34,933 nt of DNA, from contig DATDYQ010000060.1 of the NCBI GenBank assembly GCA_035288965.1, positions 1 through 34,933 of the forward strand. The letters are read 5' to 3'. The stretch is from DATDYQ01 sp035288965. Lineage in GTDB: Archaea; Nanobdellota; Nanobdellia; SCGC-AAA011-G17; JAGVZF01. This document shows positions 25,789-32,794 of this stretch, piece after piece. The stretch's first letter is position 1. Each line of letters begins with the position of its first letter. The notes under the pieces were generated by a model. The model did no database searches, had not been told where the DNA came from, and saw nothing but the letters and a program-made list of their open reading frames with translations. Position numbers and translations under genes: made by a program.

Positions 25789-26688
25789 ATGCAAAAAATA
25801 ACCCCATTTTTATGGTTTAATGATCAAGCAGAAGAAGCTGTTAAATTTTACACTTCTATTTTTAAAAATTCTAAGCTTGGAAGCACTTCTCGATATGATG
25901 AAGCAGGAGCAAAAGCATCTGGAAGACCAAAAGGATCTGTAATGGTTGCAACATTCCAAATTAATGGGCAAGATTTCACAGCATTGAATGGCGGTCCTAT
26001 ATTCACATTTTCACCATCAATCTCTTTTTTTGTATATTGTAAAACAGAAAAAGACATTAATGACTTGTTCAAGAAACTTTCAAATAAAGGTGAAATTATG
26101 ATGCCGCTTGATAAATATCCTTTTGGTGAAAGATATGCTTTCTTTAAAGATAAATATGGCGTAGCATGGCAATTAATGCTCTCACCTAAACAAGAAGGTA
26201 TTGTTCCATCTCTTCTTTTTGTTGGTAAAAGTCTTGGTAAAGCAGAAAGTGCAGTTGATTTTTATACAAAAATATTCAAGAAATCAAAAATAGATCATAT
26301 GGTAAAATATGAAAAAGGAGAAAATGGTAAAGAAGATACAGTCAAACATTCATCTTTTTTCCTTGAAGGTCAAGAATTCATGGCAATGGATGGCGCAGGC
26401 CCACATAAATTTGCATTTAATGAATCAATTTCATTTGTAGTTAATTGCGAATCCCAAGATGAAGTAGACCATTATTGGGAAAAGCTTTCTGAAGGTGGAG
26501 ATGAAAAAGCACAACAATGTGGCTGGTTAAAGGATAAATTTGGTATTTCATGGCAGATTGTTCCCACAATTTCAATCAAAATGTTACAAGATAAAGATCC
26601 TGCAAAATCAAAAAGGGTGATGCAAGCAATTCTTAAAATGAAAAAAATTGACATTCCAACTTTAAAAAAAGCATATAATCAAAAATAA
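25789..26688 (+). CDS. Tandem VOC (PhnB/3-dmu-9_3-mt-like) domain protein
   Basis: The 299-residue protein holds two vicinal-oxygen-chelate domains of the PhnB-like family. Each starts with PFLWFNDQAEEAVKFYTSIF or SLLFVGKSLGKAESAVDFYTKIF and continues through GQDF or GQEF. They end with DKYGVAWQL and DKFGISWQIV. A C-terminal helix with SKRVMQAILKMKKIDI follows. Such tandem proteins are commonest in bacteria, so lateral acquisition is likely. The enzymatic role is unknown; the names derived from ubiquinone methyltransferase are misleading. The gene has its own TATA box at the standard distance. Confidence 0.88.
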   Translation: MQKITPFLWFNDQAEEAVKFYTSIFKNSKLGSTSRYDEAGAKASGRPKGSVMVATFQINGQDFTALNGGPIFTFSPSISFFVYCKTEKDINDLFKKLSNKGEIMMPLDKYPFGERYAFFKDKYGVAWQLMLSPKQEGIVPSLLFVGKSLGKAESAVDFYTKIFKKSKIDHMVKYEKGENGKEDTVKHSSFFLEGQEFMAMDGAGPHKFAFNESISFVVNCESQDEVDHYWEKLSEGGDEKAQQCGWLKDKFGISWQIVPTISIKMLQDKDPAKSKRVMQAILKMKKIDIPTLKKAYNQK

Positions 26689-26697
26689 CTATCTATC

Positions 26698-27102
26698 TTA
26701 ACTATCAACAACTTCTATTCCTTTTATTGTTTTAAATTCTTTATCAAGTGTAGCTATTCTATCTATATTATATAACAACATAAAGGTAACACTTGTACAA
26801 TCTGTAAGGCTTAAGTTATTATCTTTTTGAAATAACTCCCACGCTTTTTGGAAAACTAATTTATCAACATTTATAAAAAATATTTCTGAATTAATAATAA
26901 ATTTTCCTAAATCAACTGCATTCTTTTTGCCAAATTTTCTAAGGTAAACATTAACGATTTCATCAAAGATATAATCTGTTATTACTGCTTTTCCATATAT
27001 ACCTGAGGAAATTTCTTTGATTATCTTGTTTGCATTTTTATGGTGAATATCACCACTATCAGCATATCCACAAAGAATATTAGCATCTATAAGAATTGTC
27101 AT
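26698..27102 (-). CDS. vapC: PIN-domain ribonuclease toxin (VapC-like)
   Basis: PIN toxins cut RNA with an acidic metal site. The 134-residue product has Asp6 (LIDANIL), Glu48 (DEIV), Asp101 (SLTDC) and Asp120 (TLDKEF), the expected four acidic residues, and usual family length. The start overlaps the upstream antitoxin stop as ATGA (27099-27102), so the pair is co-translated. The 3' end converges on the VOC gene with a 9-base gap, the only convergent pair here that does not interlock. Confidence 0.88.
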   Translation of the reverse strand: MTILIDANILCGYADSGDIHHKNANKIIKEISSGIYGKAVITDYIFDEIVNVYLRKFGKKNAVDLGKFIINSEIFFINVDKLVFQKAWELFQKDNNLSLTDCTSVTFMLLYNIDRIATLDKEFKTIKGIEVVDS

Positions 27103-27335
27103 TCATAAAGTATTTTATCTATTTCCTCACTTGTTTTCCCTTTTCCTTTGCTTAATCTTTTAGGTTTGAAGTCTAATAAGCTTAATTTTCTACTCTTCCT
27201 TTTTTCGTCTAGCCAATATTTAATAGCTAAATTCAGAGAATCTCCTATTTTCATACCATCTCTTACAGATTCTGTTTTAAGTTCTTTAAATAAGTCTATT
27301 TGTATATTTTTTACAGATAATTGCTTTGTTTTCAT
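27099..27335 (-). CDS. vapB: VapB-like antitoxin
   Basis: This 78-residue basic protein precedes and overlaps the PIN toxin. The N-terminal segment (QLSVKNIQIDLFKELKTES) resembles a ribbon-helix-helix region, followed by helix IGDSLNLAIKYWLDEK. The C-terminal half, LLDFKPKRLSKGKGKTSEEIDKILYE, would wrap the toxin. Antitoxin assignment rests mainly on gene order and size. A short AT-rich leader precedes ATG 27335. Confidence 0.75.
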   Translation of the reverse strand: MKTKQLSVKNIQIDLFKELKTESVRDGMKIGDSLNLAIKYWLDEKRKSRKLSLLDFKPKRLSKGKGKTSEEIDKILYE

Positions 27336-27366
27336 AAAGTATTACAAGTATTACTATTATTTAAAT

Positions 27367-27642
27367 CTATCCAATAGCTCTTCTAACATCTATAGTTTCA
27401 ACAGAATTAACTTGATCTAATCCGCTTATTTCATTCTCTAAATCTTCAGTTCCACCTTTACTTTCATCAACAATAAATATTAACTTTACAGCCTTTAATC
27501 CAAAAGCAACAGGTTCAATTTCAACTTTTCCAACATCACCGCCATATTCTTTTATTTTTACTATAGCTTCTTCTTCAATTTTCTTTAAATCAGAATCAGG
27601 ACTTTCAGGCATTATTTTTATTGTTACAACTACGGTTGCCAT
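27367..27642 (-). CDS. aef1b: Elongation factor 1-beta (aEF-1B)
   Basis: aEF-1beta is the nucleotide exchange factor for aEF-1A. The 91-residue product fits the family (about 88-92): MATVVVTIKIMPES, KIEPVAFGLKAVKL-type strands and a C-terminal DQVNSVETIDVRRAIG. The first ATG after the upstream Zn-ribbon stop (one base away) is 27642; a longer reading would invade that gene. This gene pair, small Zn-ribbon plus EF-1beta, is conserved in archaea. Confidence 0.93.
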   Translation of the reverse strand: MATVVVTIKIMPESPDSDLKKIEEEAIVKIKEYGGDVGKVEIEPVAFGLKAVKLIFIVDESKGGTEDLENEISGLDQVNSVETIDVRRAIG

Positions 27643-27643
27643 T

Positions 27644-27820
27644 TTAGTTTGGACCTGAAAATTCACAACTTTCACATTTATATCTAGCAGCTATCTCTCT
27701 GCAATGTGTACATCTTACTAAATCTGTATTCCCACAACTAGGACATTTAAATTTAACAGTTCCAGATATATTTGTTATTTGTGTTTTACAGCTACTGCAA
27801 TGCATCTCATAAGTTTTCAT
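27644..27820 (-). CDS. Small Zn-ribbon protein (COG2888-like), predicted translation-associated
   Basis: This 58-residue protein has four CxxC pairs: 8/11, 26/29, 37/40 and 49/52, enough for two zinc ribbons. It matches the small archaeal predicted RNA-binding Zn-ribbon proteins encoded before EF-1beta. I use ATG 27820; an in-frame extension to 27937 would run through the tRNA gene and is rejected. A TTTATAAA box (27843-27850) ends 22 bases before the ATG, so the mRNA is probably leaderless. Confidence 0.88.
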   Translation of the reverse strand: MKTYEMHCSSCKTQITNISGTVKFKCPSCGNTDLVRCTHCREIAARYKCESCEFSGPN

Positions 27821-27842
27821 AAATTTTACCTTCCGATAAGTA

Positions 27843-27850
27843 TTTATAAA
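27843..27850. promoter_or_regulatory. Palindromic TATA box shared by tRNA-Arg and Zn-ribbon/aEF-1beta genes
   Basis: TTTATAAA lies 23 bases before the tRNA 5' end (27874, plus) and 22 bases before the Zn-ribbon ATG (27820, minus). One symmetric box appears to serve both directions, as at 19757-19764. Confidence 0.5.
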
Positions 27851-27873
27851 GCTTTTTATTGGAAAAAATTGTC

Positions 27874-27974
27874 GCCCTAGTAGTATAGCCTGGATATTTA
27901 ATACCAGAAAGAACAAGAGCTTGCGGCCACAAGGCAAAAAGCTTTAGACCCCGGTTCAAATCCGGGCTGGGGCA
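27874..27974 (+). tRNA. tRNA-Arg (anticodon GCG) with BHB intron
   Basis: The acceptor stem is GCCCTAG with CTGGGGC (one G-U) and discriminator A at 27974; no CCA is encoded. The T arm is CCCGG-TTCAAAT-CCGGG. The D stem is GTAT with ATAC. The anticodon stem AGAGC (27916-27920) pairs with GCTTT (27941-27945). The loop TTGCGG holds anticodon GCG (27923-27925). A 13-base intron (27927-27939) lies at position 37/38. TTGC pairs with GCAA as the central 4-bp helix, flanked by GG^C and AA^A bulges, a canonical bulge-helix-bulge. An unexplained extra stretch of about 10 bases (27906-27915) lies between the D and anticodon stems, and the D loop is long (14). tRNA identity rests on the anticodon. Confidence 0.85.
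27927..27939 (+). other. 13-base tRNA intron (bulge-helix-bulge)
   Basis: The intron CCACAAGGCAAAA is bounded by 3-base bulges at 27925-27927 and 27938-27940, with a 4-bp central helix (27921-27924 with 27934-27937). One further intron pair, 28-33, is possible. The tRNA splicing endonuclease should cut after 27926 and after 27939. Seen directly from base pairing. Confidence 0.75.
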
Positions 27975-27986
27975 TACTATTTTATA

Positions 27987-28475
27987 TTAAATTTCTCCAC
28001 CTAATAAAGTAAAAATTGCTAAAGTTAATCCAACTAAAATTAAAGTGTAATAATATATCCAATGTTGCTTAGTGCGATAAAAGTAATATAATGCCCCAAT
28101 GCCAAATAGAGTGCCAAGTAAATAAACAGCTATGGGCCATTGAAATAAAAATATTCCGATAGTTACAAAAACAACTGCTAATGGAACGGTCATATAAATC
28201 GCTTTGTAAATTTCTTTAAGTTTTGATTTAAAAACAAACCAAGAGATTATACCAATAATGACAACAAATGAACCATGCATCAATATTGGAAACCAATATA
28301 ATTTTGTATCTGGATTAAAAGGTATAAAAATCCCAATAAATCTCCCCATTAAGCCTTGAAAAAGAGCATCAAAAAGAAATGTAAGATTCAAAAGTATGAA
28401 ACCAAAAATTGCAACGGCCAAAGCAGAAAGAATATTTTTTAAACTTTTATTTTTAATTAATCCACTTTTTTTCAT
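27987..28475 (-). CDS. Multi-pass membrane protein of unknown function
   Basis: This 162-residue protein has about five hydrophobic segments (near residues 17-35, 60-80, 93-110, 112-130 and 140-158) separated by short basic loops such as FKSKLKEIYK and YRTKQHW. No catalytic motif or known family is recognised. The basic N-terminus (MKKSGLIKNKSLKN) suggests the inside orientation. It stands alone between the tRNA and a RelBE-like pair. Confidence 0.75.
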   Translation of the reverse strand: MKKSGLIKNKSLKNILSALAVAIFGFILLNLTFLFDALFQGLMGRFIGIFIPFNPDTKLYWFPILMHGSFVVIIGIISWFVFKSKLKEIYKAIYMTVPLAVVFVTIGIFLFQWPIAVYLLGTLFGIGALYYFYRTKQHWIYYYTLILVGLTLAIFTLLGGEI

Positions 28476-28532
28476 AATAATATAATTAAATTCCTACTAT
28501 AAAAATTATTCTAATGTTAACTCTTAGAAGAA

Positions 28533-28781
28533 TTATTCATAAACGTTCTTCCTATGTCCTATCCTTATAACAATTATTTTATTCATAGATATAATCACAT
28601 CAACAACAGCTCTATAATCACCTATTCTCAATCTCCATAATTTATCTCCTTGCAATCGTTTAAGAAATCTAAAAGGATTATCTCTTATTGAATAAATTTT
28701 ATTTAATATAATCTCTGCATCTTTCTTTTGTATTTTTTTAAGAAACTCTTCTGCATTCTTTTCAATTTGAATAGAATACAT
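28533..28781 (-). CDS. relE: RelE/ParE-family mRNA interferase toxin
   Basis: The 82-residue product has the RelE layout: EKNAEEFLKKIQKKDAEIIL helices, then a strand with LQGDKLWRLRIGDYRAVVDV and the end IIVIRIGHRKNVYE. The basic Arg/Lys and the terminal GHRKNVY motif match RelE-type ribosome-dependent RNases. It starts one base after the antitoxin stop. Family length is about 80-95. Confidence 0.9.
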   Translation of the reverse strand: MYSIQIEKNAEEFLKKIQKKDAEIILNKIYSIRDNPFRFLKRLQGDKLWRLRIGDYRAVVDVIISMNKIIVIRIGHRKNVYE

Positions 28782-28782
28782 T

Positions 28783-29019
28783 TTATCTAAGGGTAATCCC
28801 TAATTCCTTTGCAACTTGTTCAATAGGTTTTATTTTTCCTTTTTTAACATTTTCAAGTGCTATTTTTATATCTTCAATTTCCTCTTCACTTAAACTTTCT
28901 TCTTCGTTATTATCTATAAGATTATTTAATAGCTCATCATAAGATTGTCTTTCCATACTTTTAAGACCTTTCAGTCTTTCTAAAGTTTCAATATTTATTT
29001 GTATGGTTGTTTTTTCCAT
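28783..29019 (-). CDS. RelB-like antitoxin
   Basis: This 78-residue protein has a ribbon-helix-helix-like N-terminus (TTIQINIETLERLKGLK) and a SYDELLNNLI helix. An acidic linker (EEESLSEEEIEDI) and a toxin-binding tail (EQVAKELGITLR) follow. ATG 29019 is preferred over TTG 29031 because TTTATATA (29042-29049) ends 22 bases upstream, matching leaderless spacing. It is paired with relE one base downstream. Confidence 0.8.
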   Translation of the reverse strand: MEKTTIQINIETLERLKGLKSMERQSYDELLNNLIDNNEEESLSEEEIEDIKIALENVKKGKIKPIEQVAKELGITLR

Positions 29020-29068
29020 ATTATATATCAACTATAGTTACTATATAAATCTTTCTATTAGATTATAG

Positions 29069-29815
29069 CTATTCATGTAAAGATAATCCACCATGTTTAT
29101 TCATGATGGCTAATTTTTTCGAAGAATCTCTAAGATTCCAATAAACAACTGCTACCGAAACCCTAAATTTTTCTGATAAAGAACCATAAACAGATTTTAC
29201 AGTTTCTTCAATATAAGTTCCGGATAACCTAGATACAATTGGTTCTCCTTTAAATGATGGCAAGGGATCTCTATTTTCTCCAGTATATGTTGCAATTAAA
29301 TGTCCTCTTCCAGAAATTAAAGGAACTTCAAAATAACTTCTAAATGGTACAGTTCCCTCACCAAGTTTCTTAATAATCCCAAAAGCACTACTTTCCACCT
29401 CTCTAGAATGTAATACTGCACTAATCCTAGGAGTAAAATTTGGTTTATCTGGTTCATAGCTCCAATCTTTATGTCCTTGGTTTAATGCATGAATTTGATC
29501 TCCTGGTCTTAAACCCCACGCAACGCCCTCTGTTTGTTTTCCATTACTAACAGCAATTCCAAATTTATGTAACACCATGGCTGGATAAATTAATAAATCT
29601 GGATTTCCTTTTTTTAATGTTTCTTCATCTGTAGGTTCAACCTTAACATAAGTTTCTTCGCTATCTCCAGTATCTAAAACTAATCTTCTAGCTTGGCTAG
29701 ATGGACTTCTTCCAGTCAATCCATAAACAGCAACATTATTCGCTCCGTCTTCTGTTCTTCCAAGAATAATAAATCTTCCCGGATATTCCATTTGAGCTAA
29801 AGCTTCTAATCCCAT
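29069..29815 (-). CDS. IMP cyclohydrolase (PurO-like) family protein
   Basis: PurO-type enzymes close the purine ring to make IMP. The 248-residue protein opens with EYPGRFIILGRTEDGANNVAVY and GLTGRSPSSQARR, the recognised start of this family. Later strands include TPRISAVLH and a VAVVYWNLRD end. It is longer than methanogen PurO (about 200) and nearer to the IMP_cyclohyd family found in bacteria. Assignment to the family is firm; the exact reaction is inferred. It is the only purine gene in the window. Confidence 0.75.
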   Translation of the reverse strand: MGLEALAQMEYPGRFIILGRTEDGANNVAVYGLTGRSPSSQARRLVLDTGDSEETYVKVEPTDEETLKKGNPDLLIYPAMVLHKFGIAVSNGKQTEGVAWGLRPGDQIHALNQGHKDWSYEPDKPNFTPRISAVLHSREVESSAFGIIKKLGEGTVPFRSYFEVPLISGRGHLIATYTGENRDPLPSFKGEPIVSRLSGTYIEETVKSVYGSLSEKFRVSVAVVYWNLRDSSKKLAIMNKHGGLSLHE

Positions 29816-29885
29816 AATAAAAAGTTAATTTAATTCATTATTAAATATTTATATAATATAATCAGCATAATCTAAAATAAATTAT

Positions 29886-30260
29886 CTATTTCTTCTCAAA
29901 ATCCAATGCACATGAATTAATACAATATCTCTTTTTACCTTTAGGTCCATCATCAAACACATGTCCAAGATGACTTCCACATTTCTTGCAAATAACCTCT
30001 ATTGCATGCAATCCTAAGCTATAATCATCTTTTAAGATAACATTCTTCTTATTAGCTTCTGTAAAACTCGGCCATCCTGTTCCTGAATCAAATTTTGTAT
30101 CTGAAGAAAATAATTCCATCCCACATGCCATACATTTATACATTCCTTTTTCTTTATTTTTTAATAATTTACCTGTAAAAGGCATCTCAGTCCCTTTCTC
30201 TCTCAATACATGATATTGTTCCTTAGTTAACTTCTTCTTCCATTCTTCTTCTTTTTTCAT
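29886..30260 (-). CDS. msrB: Methionine sulfoxide reductase B
   Basis: MsrB reduces methionine-R-sulfoxide. The 124-residue product has zinc pairs CMAC (43/46) and CKKC (91/94), FDSGTGWPSF, GHVFDDGP and RYCINSCALDF, with catalytic Cys113. ATG 30260 overlaps the msrA stop as ATGA (30257-30260); an in-frame start seven residues earlier is unlikely. It is the second gene of an msrA-msrB operon, giving repair of both sulfoxide epimers. Confidence 0.96.
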   Translation of the reverse strand: MKKEEEWKKKLTKEQYHVLREKGTEMPFTGKLLKNKEKGMYKCMACGMELFSSDTKFDSGTGWPSFTEANKKNVILKDDYSLGLHAIEVICKKCGSHLGHVFDDGPKGKKRYCINSCALDFEKK

Positions 30261-30730
30261 GTTGCTAGTTTCACATGACAAGTTATATTATGTGTTTTAT
30301 AATATTTTTGATGATAATCTTCAGCTAAATAAAATTCACCTGCTTTAGTAATCTCGGTAACAATTTTCTTCTTTAACTTTTTCTTATATTCATTTAATCC
30401 TTTTTCAGCTATTTTCTTTTGTTTATCATTAACATAAAATATAACACTTCTATATTGCTCTCCAACATCCGGTCCCTGTCTATTCATCGTAGTTGGATCA
30501 TGATTCATGAAAAATATTCCAACTAATTTTTCATAACTCACTTTCTTCTCATCAAACTCTATCCTAACAGCTTCTGCATGTCCAGTATTCTTATTACAAA
30601 CGTCTTTATAACTTGAATTTTTAACATGTCCTCCAGTATATCCTACTGTTGTATTAATAACACCTTTAACTTGATCAAATACCGCTTGCACTCCCCAAAA
30701 ACATCCAGCAGCAAATATGGCAACTTCCAT
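30257..30730 (-). CDS. msrA: Methionine sulfoxide reductase A
   Basis: MsrA reduces methionine-S-sulfoxide. The 157-residue product has the catalytic GCFWG motif (Cys10) at the N-terminus, GYTGGHVKNSSYKDVC, GHAEAVRIEFD, FFMNHDPTTMNRQGPDVGEQYRS and AEDYHQKYY, all standard. A TTTATATT box (30751-30758) ends 20 bases upstream, so the mRNA is probably leaderless. Its first ~24 bases reappear at 31603-31626. Confidence 0.97.
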   Translation of the reverse strand: MEVAIFAAGCFWGVQAVFDQVKGVINTTVGYTGGHVKNSSYKDVCNKNTGHAEAVRIEFDEKKVSYEKLVGIFFMNHDPTTMNRQGPDVGEQYRSVIFYVNDKQKKIAEKGLNEYKKKLKKKIVTEITKAGEFYLAEDYHQKYYKTHNITCHVKLAT

Positions 30731-30792
30731 TTTATTAAGGTAATATTACTAATATAAATAATCTTTTATATTTTTCTATTAATATATAAAAC

Positions 30793-31560
30793 ATGAAAGG
30801 AATATTGCTTGCAGGTGGAAGTGGATCTCGTCTAAAACCTCTTACTTTAGTAACAAACAAACATCTCCTTCCAATATATAACAAACCGATGATATATTAT
30901 CCGCTAAAAAATTTAATACAGGCAGGTATTAGAGAGATATTTATCATAACTGGAGGAGAACATTTTGCTTCCATTGGAAGATTATTAGGATCTGGAAGAG
31001 ATTTAAAAGAAATTTTAGGTATAGGGGAAAGTTGCTCTTTTTCTTATGGAGTTCAAGATGGAGCAAAAGGCATAGCTGATGCTCTTGGATTAGCTAAACA
31101 ATTTGCAGGAAATGATAATATGGCAGTCATTCTAGGAGATAACATTTATGAAGATGAAAATTTTATGGTAGAAGCAGTTAAAAGTTTTTCAAGTGGGGCC
31201 CATATTTTTTTAAAAGAGATACTAAATAATCAGCTCTTTGAAGGAGAAGGAAATGAAAGAAGAGCAAAATTCGGAGTAGCAGAATTACTTGAACATCGTG
31301 TATTATCAATAGAAGAAAAGCCAAAATCTCCAAAAGCAAATAATGCAGTAACCGGAGCTTATCTCTATGATCATAGGGTATTTGAAATAATTAAAACATT
31401 AAAACCCTCTTGGCGTAATGAATTGGAAATAACAGATGTAAATAATGATTATATAGCTAGAGAAGTTCTTCATTATAGCTTTGTCGATGGATTTTGGACA
31501 GATGCAGGATCAATAGATAGTCTATATTTAGCAAATACTCTAATCGCAAATAAAAAATAA
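30793..31560 (+). CDS. rmlA: Glucose-1-phosphate thymidylyltransferase-like nucleotidyltransferase
   Basis: The RmlA family makes dTDP-glucose for surface sugars. The 255-residue product has GILLAGGSGSRLKPLTLVTN with its nucleotide-binding loop, NKPMIYYPL, ILGDNIYED, FGVAELLE, IEEKPKSPKANNAVTGAYLYD and FVDGFWTDAGSIDSL, matching the family. It is somewhat shorter than bacterial RmlA (about 290), as in several archaeal members. The other rml genes are not in this window. TTTATATT (30765-30772) ends 20 bases before the ATG, back to back with the msrA promoter. Confidence 0.9.
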   Translation: MKGILLAGGSGSRLKPLTLVTNKHLLPIYNKPMIYYPLKNLIQAGIREIFIITGGEHFASIGRLLGSGRDLKEILGIGESCSFSYGVQDGAKGIADALGLAKQFAGNDNMAVILGDNIYEDENFMVEAVKSFSSGAHIFLKEILNNQLFEGEGNERRAKFGVAELLEHRVLSIEEKPKSPKANNAVTGAYLYDHRVFEIIKTLKPSWRNELEITDVNNDYIAREVLHYSFVDGFWTDAGSIDSLYLANTLIANKK

Positions 31561-31626
31561 TTATTTGATTATAGCCTCTCCATCTGCACCAACAGAAATA
31601 ATGACAGCAAATATTGCAACTTCCAT
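31561..31626 (-). pseudogene. 21-codon micro-ORF repeating the msrA start
   Basis: The reading MEVAIFA followed by VIISVGADGEAIIK and stop begins with 23 of 24 bases identical to the start of msrA (30707-30730), then diverges. A TTTATATA box (31649-31656) lies 22 bases before the ATG, so promoter spacing is retained. Its stop abuts the rmlA stop with no gap. It is either a remnant of a duplicated msrA or a small gene built on the duplicated start. Nothing shows translation. Confidence 0.45.
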
Positions 31627-31706
31627 TTCATTTTATAAAATTAATTAATATATAAATTTATTTAATAACAATAAATATTATAAATTGTAAATTAACAAAA
31701 TAATTG

Positions 31707-32208
31707 ATGAAAAAATATTCAAAGCAAGATCAAAAATTATTTGCAACTTGGGCAGCAGATTGTGCTGAACGAGTACTTCCATTTTTTGAGAAAGCATATC
31801 CAAATGATAAAAGACCTAGAAAAGCAATAGAAGCATGCCGAACATGGGTTCGCACAGGCATATTTAAAATGGCAGATATACGTAAAGCTTCTTTAAATGC
31901 TCATGCAGCCGCTCGCAAGGCAAAAAAGAATAATTCCGCTTTGTTTTGCCGCACGTGCAGCAGGTCAAGCTGTAGCAACTGCACATGTTCCCCAACATGC
32001 CTTCGGTTCTGCTTATTATGCTCTTAAAGTTGCTGCAGCAAATAATTCTAAAATTGCAAAAGAACTTAATTGGCAATCAAAATATCTTCCCAAACATCTA
32101 AGGAAAGATTGGAAAGATTGGCAATCAAAACATCTTCCAAAAAGTTTAAGAAAAAATAATAATTTTTTAAATTTTATCTTTATAAATAGCTTTATAAGTT
32201 TTTTGTAA
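31707..32208 (+). pseudogene. Imm-5-like putative immunity protein gene, frameshifted
   Basis: The first frame reads MKKYSKQDQKLFATWAADCA, ...RPRKAIEACRTWVRTG, ...RKASLNAHAAARKAKK and then changes to nonsense. The continuation AARAAGQAVATAHVPQHAFG, ...YYALKVAAANN lies in the +1 frame to 32208. Both halves match a helical 'putative immunity protein' family (Imm-5-like). Dropping one A from the six-A run at 31922-31927 restores a ~167-residue frame. Near the C-terminus, WQSKYLPKHLRK and WQSKHLPKSLRK are 48-base tandem copies. ATG 31707 is preferred to TTG 31704. It could be a decayed gene or an assembly indel. Confidence 0.75.
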
Positions 32209-32221
32209 TAGAGAATATAAA

Positions 32222-32794
32222 ATGAATATAGAAAATATCGCTTTATTTGATTTGGACGGAACTCTTTGTGATTATGATAAAGGTTTATCTATAGAATTAG
32301 AAAAACTTAGATCTCCATCTGAACCTCCGATACAAATGCAAATAAGAGATACAACTTCAAAATATCTAAAAAATAGAGCTGATCTAATTAGATTATCAGA
32401 AAGTTGGTGGGAAAACCTTCCAAAGTTTAAACTAGGATGGGATGTTCTAGAAGTTGCAAAAGAACTTGAATATAAAATAATGATCTTAACTCAAGGTCCT
32501 AAAACCAATCCTTCTAGTTGGTCTGGTAAAAAAAGATGGATGGATAAAAACTTAGGAGAAGATGTTGATATCACAATAACTAGAGATAAAGGTTTAGTTT
32601 ATGGAAAGGTATTGGTAGATGATTTTCCTGAATATATAGAAAGATGGCTAAAGCATAGAAAACGAGGCTTAGTTATCATGCCAGCAAATAATGGTAATCT
32701 TAATTACAAACACCATCAAGTAATAAGGTATAATGGTGAAAATTTAGAAGAAGTAAGAATAGCTATGGAAAAAAGAGTAAAATTAAAAGTTTAA
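32222..32794 (+). CDS. HAD-superfamily 5'-nucleotidase-like hydrolase
   Basis: The 190-residue product has ALFDLDGTLCDYD with nucleophile Asp10 and Asp12, a helical cap, IMILTQGPKTNPS (motif II-like Thr), the lysine region KKRWMDK and VLVDDFPEY (metal aspartates). It resembles cytosolic 5'(3')-deoxyribonucleotidases (NT5C type), so nucleotide dephosphorylation is likely but unproved. It starts 13 bases after the frameshifted gene. Its stop interlocks with the convergent phosphatase gene (TTAA 32791-32794). Confidence 0.8.
   Translation: MNIENIALFDLDGTLCDYDKGLSIELEKLRSPSEPPIQMQIRDTTSKYLKNRADLIRLSESWWENLPKFKLGWDVLEVAKELEYKIMILTQGPKTNPSSWSGKKRWMDKNLGEDVDITITRDKGLVYGKVLVDDFPEYIERWLKHRKRGLVIMPANNGNLNYKHHQVIRYNGENLEEVRIAMEKRVKLKV

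Noticed and set aside
27821..27937. Upstream extension of the Zn-ribbon reading frame
   Set aside because: It would cross the tRNA-Arg gene and its promoter; ATG 27820 has correctly spaced promoter signals.
27874..27974. Reading the RNA as tRNA-Ala (TGC) or as a long-variable-arm tRNA
   Set aside because: Shifting the anticodon by one base breaks the canonical BHB geometry and the 5-bp anticodon stem, and no variable-arm helix forms next to the T arm.
31704..32027. The first frame of the Imm-5-like gene taken as a complete 107-codon gene
   Set aside because: After codon ~75 the translation becomes Cys/Ser-rich nonsense while the family sequence continues in the +1 frame.
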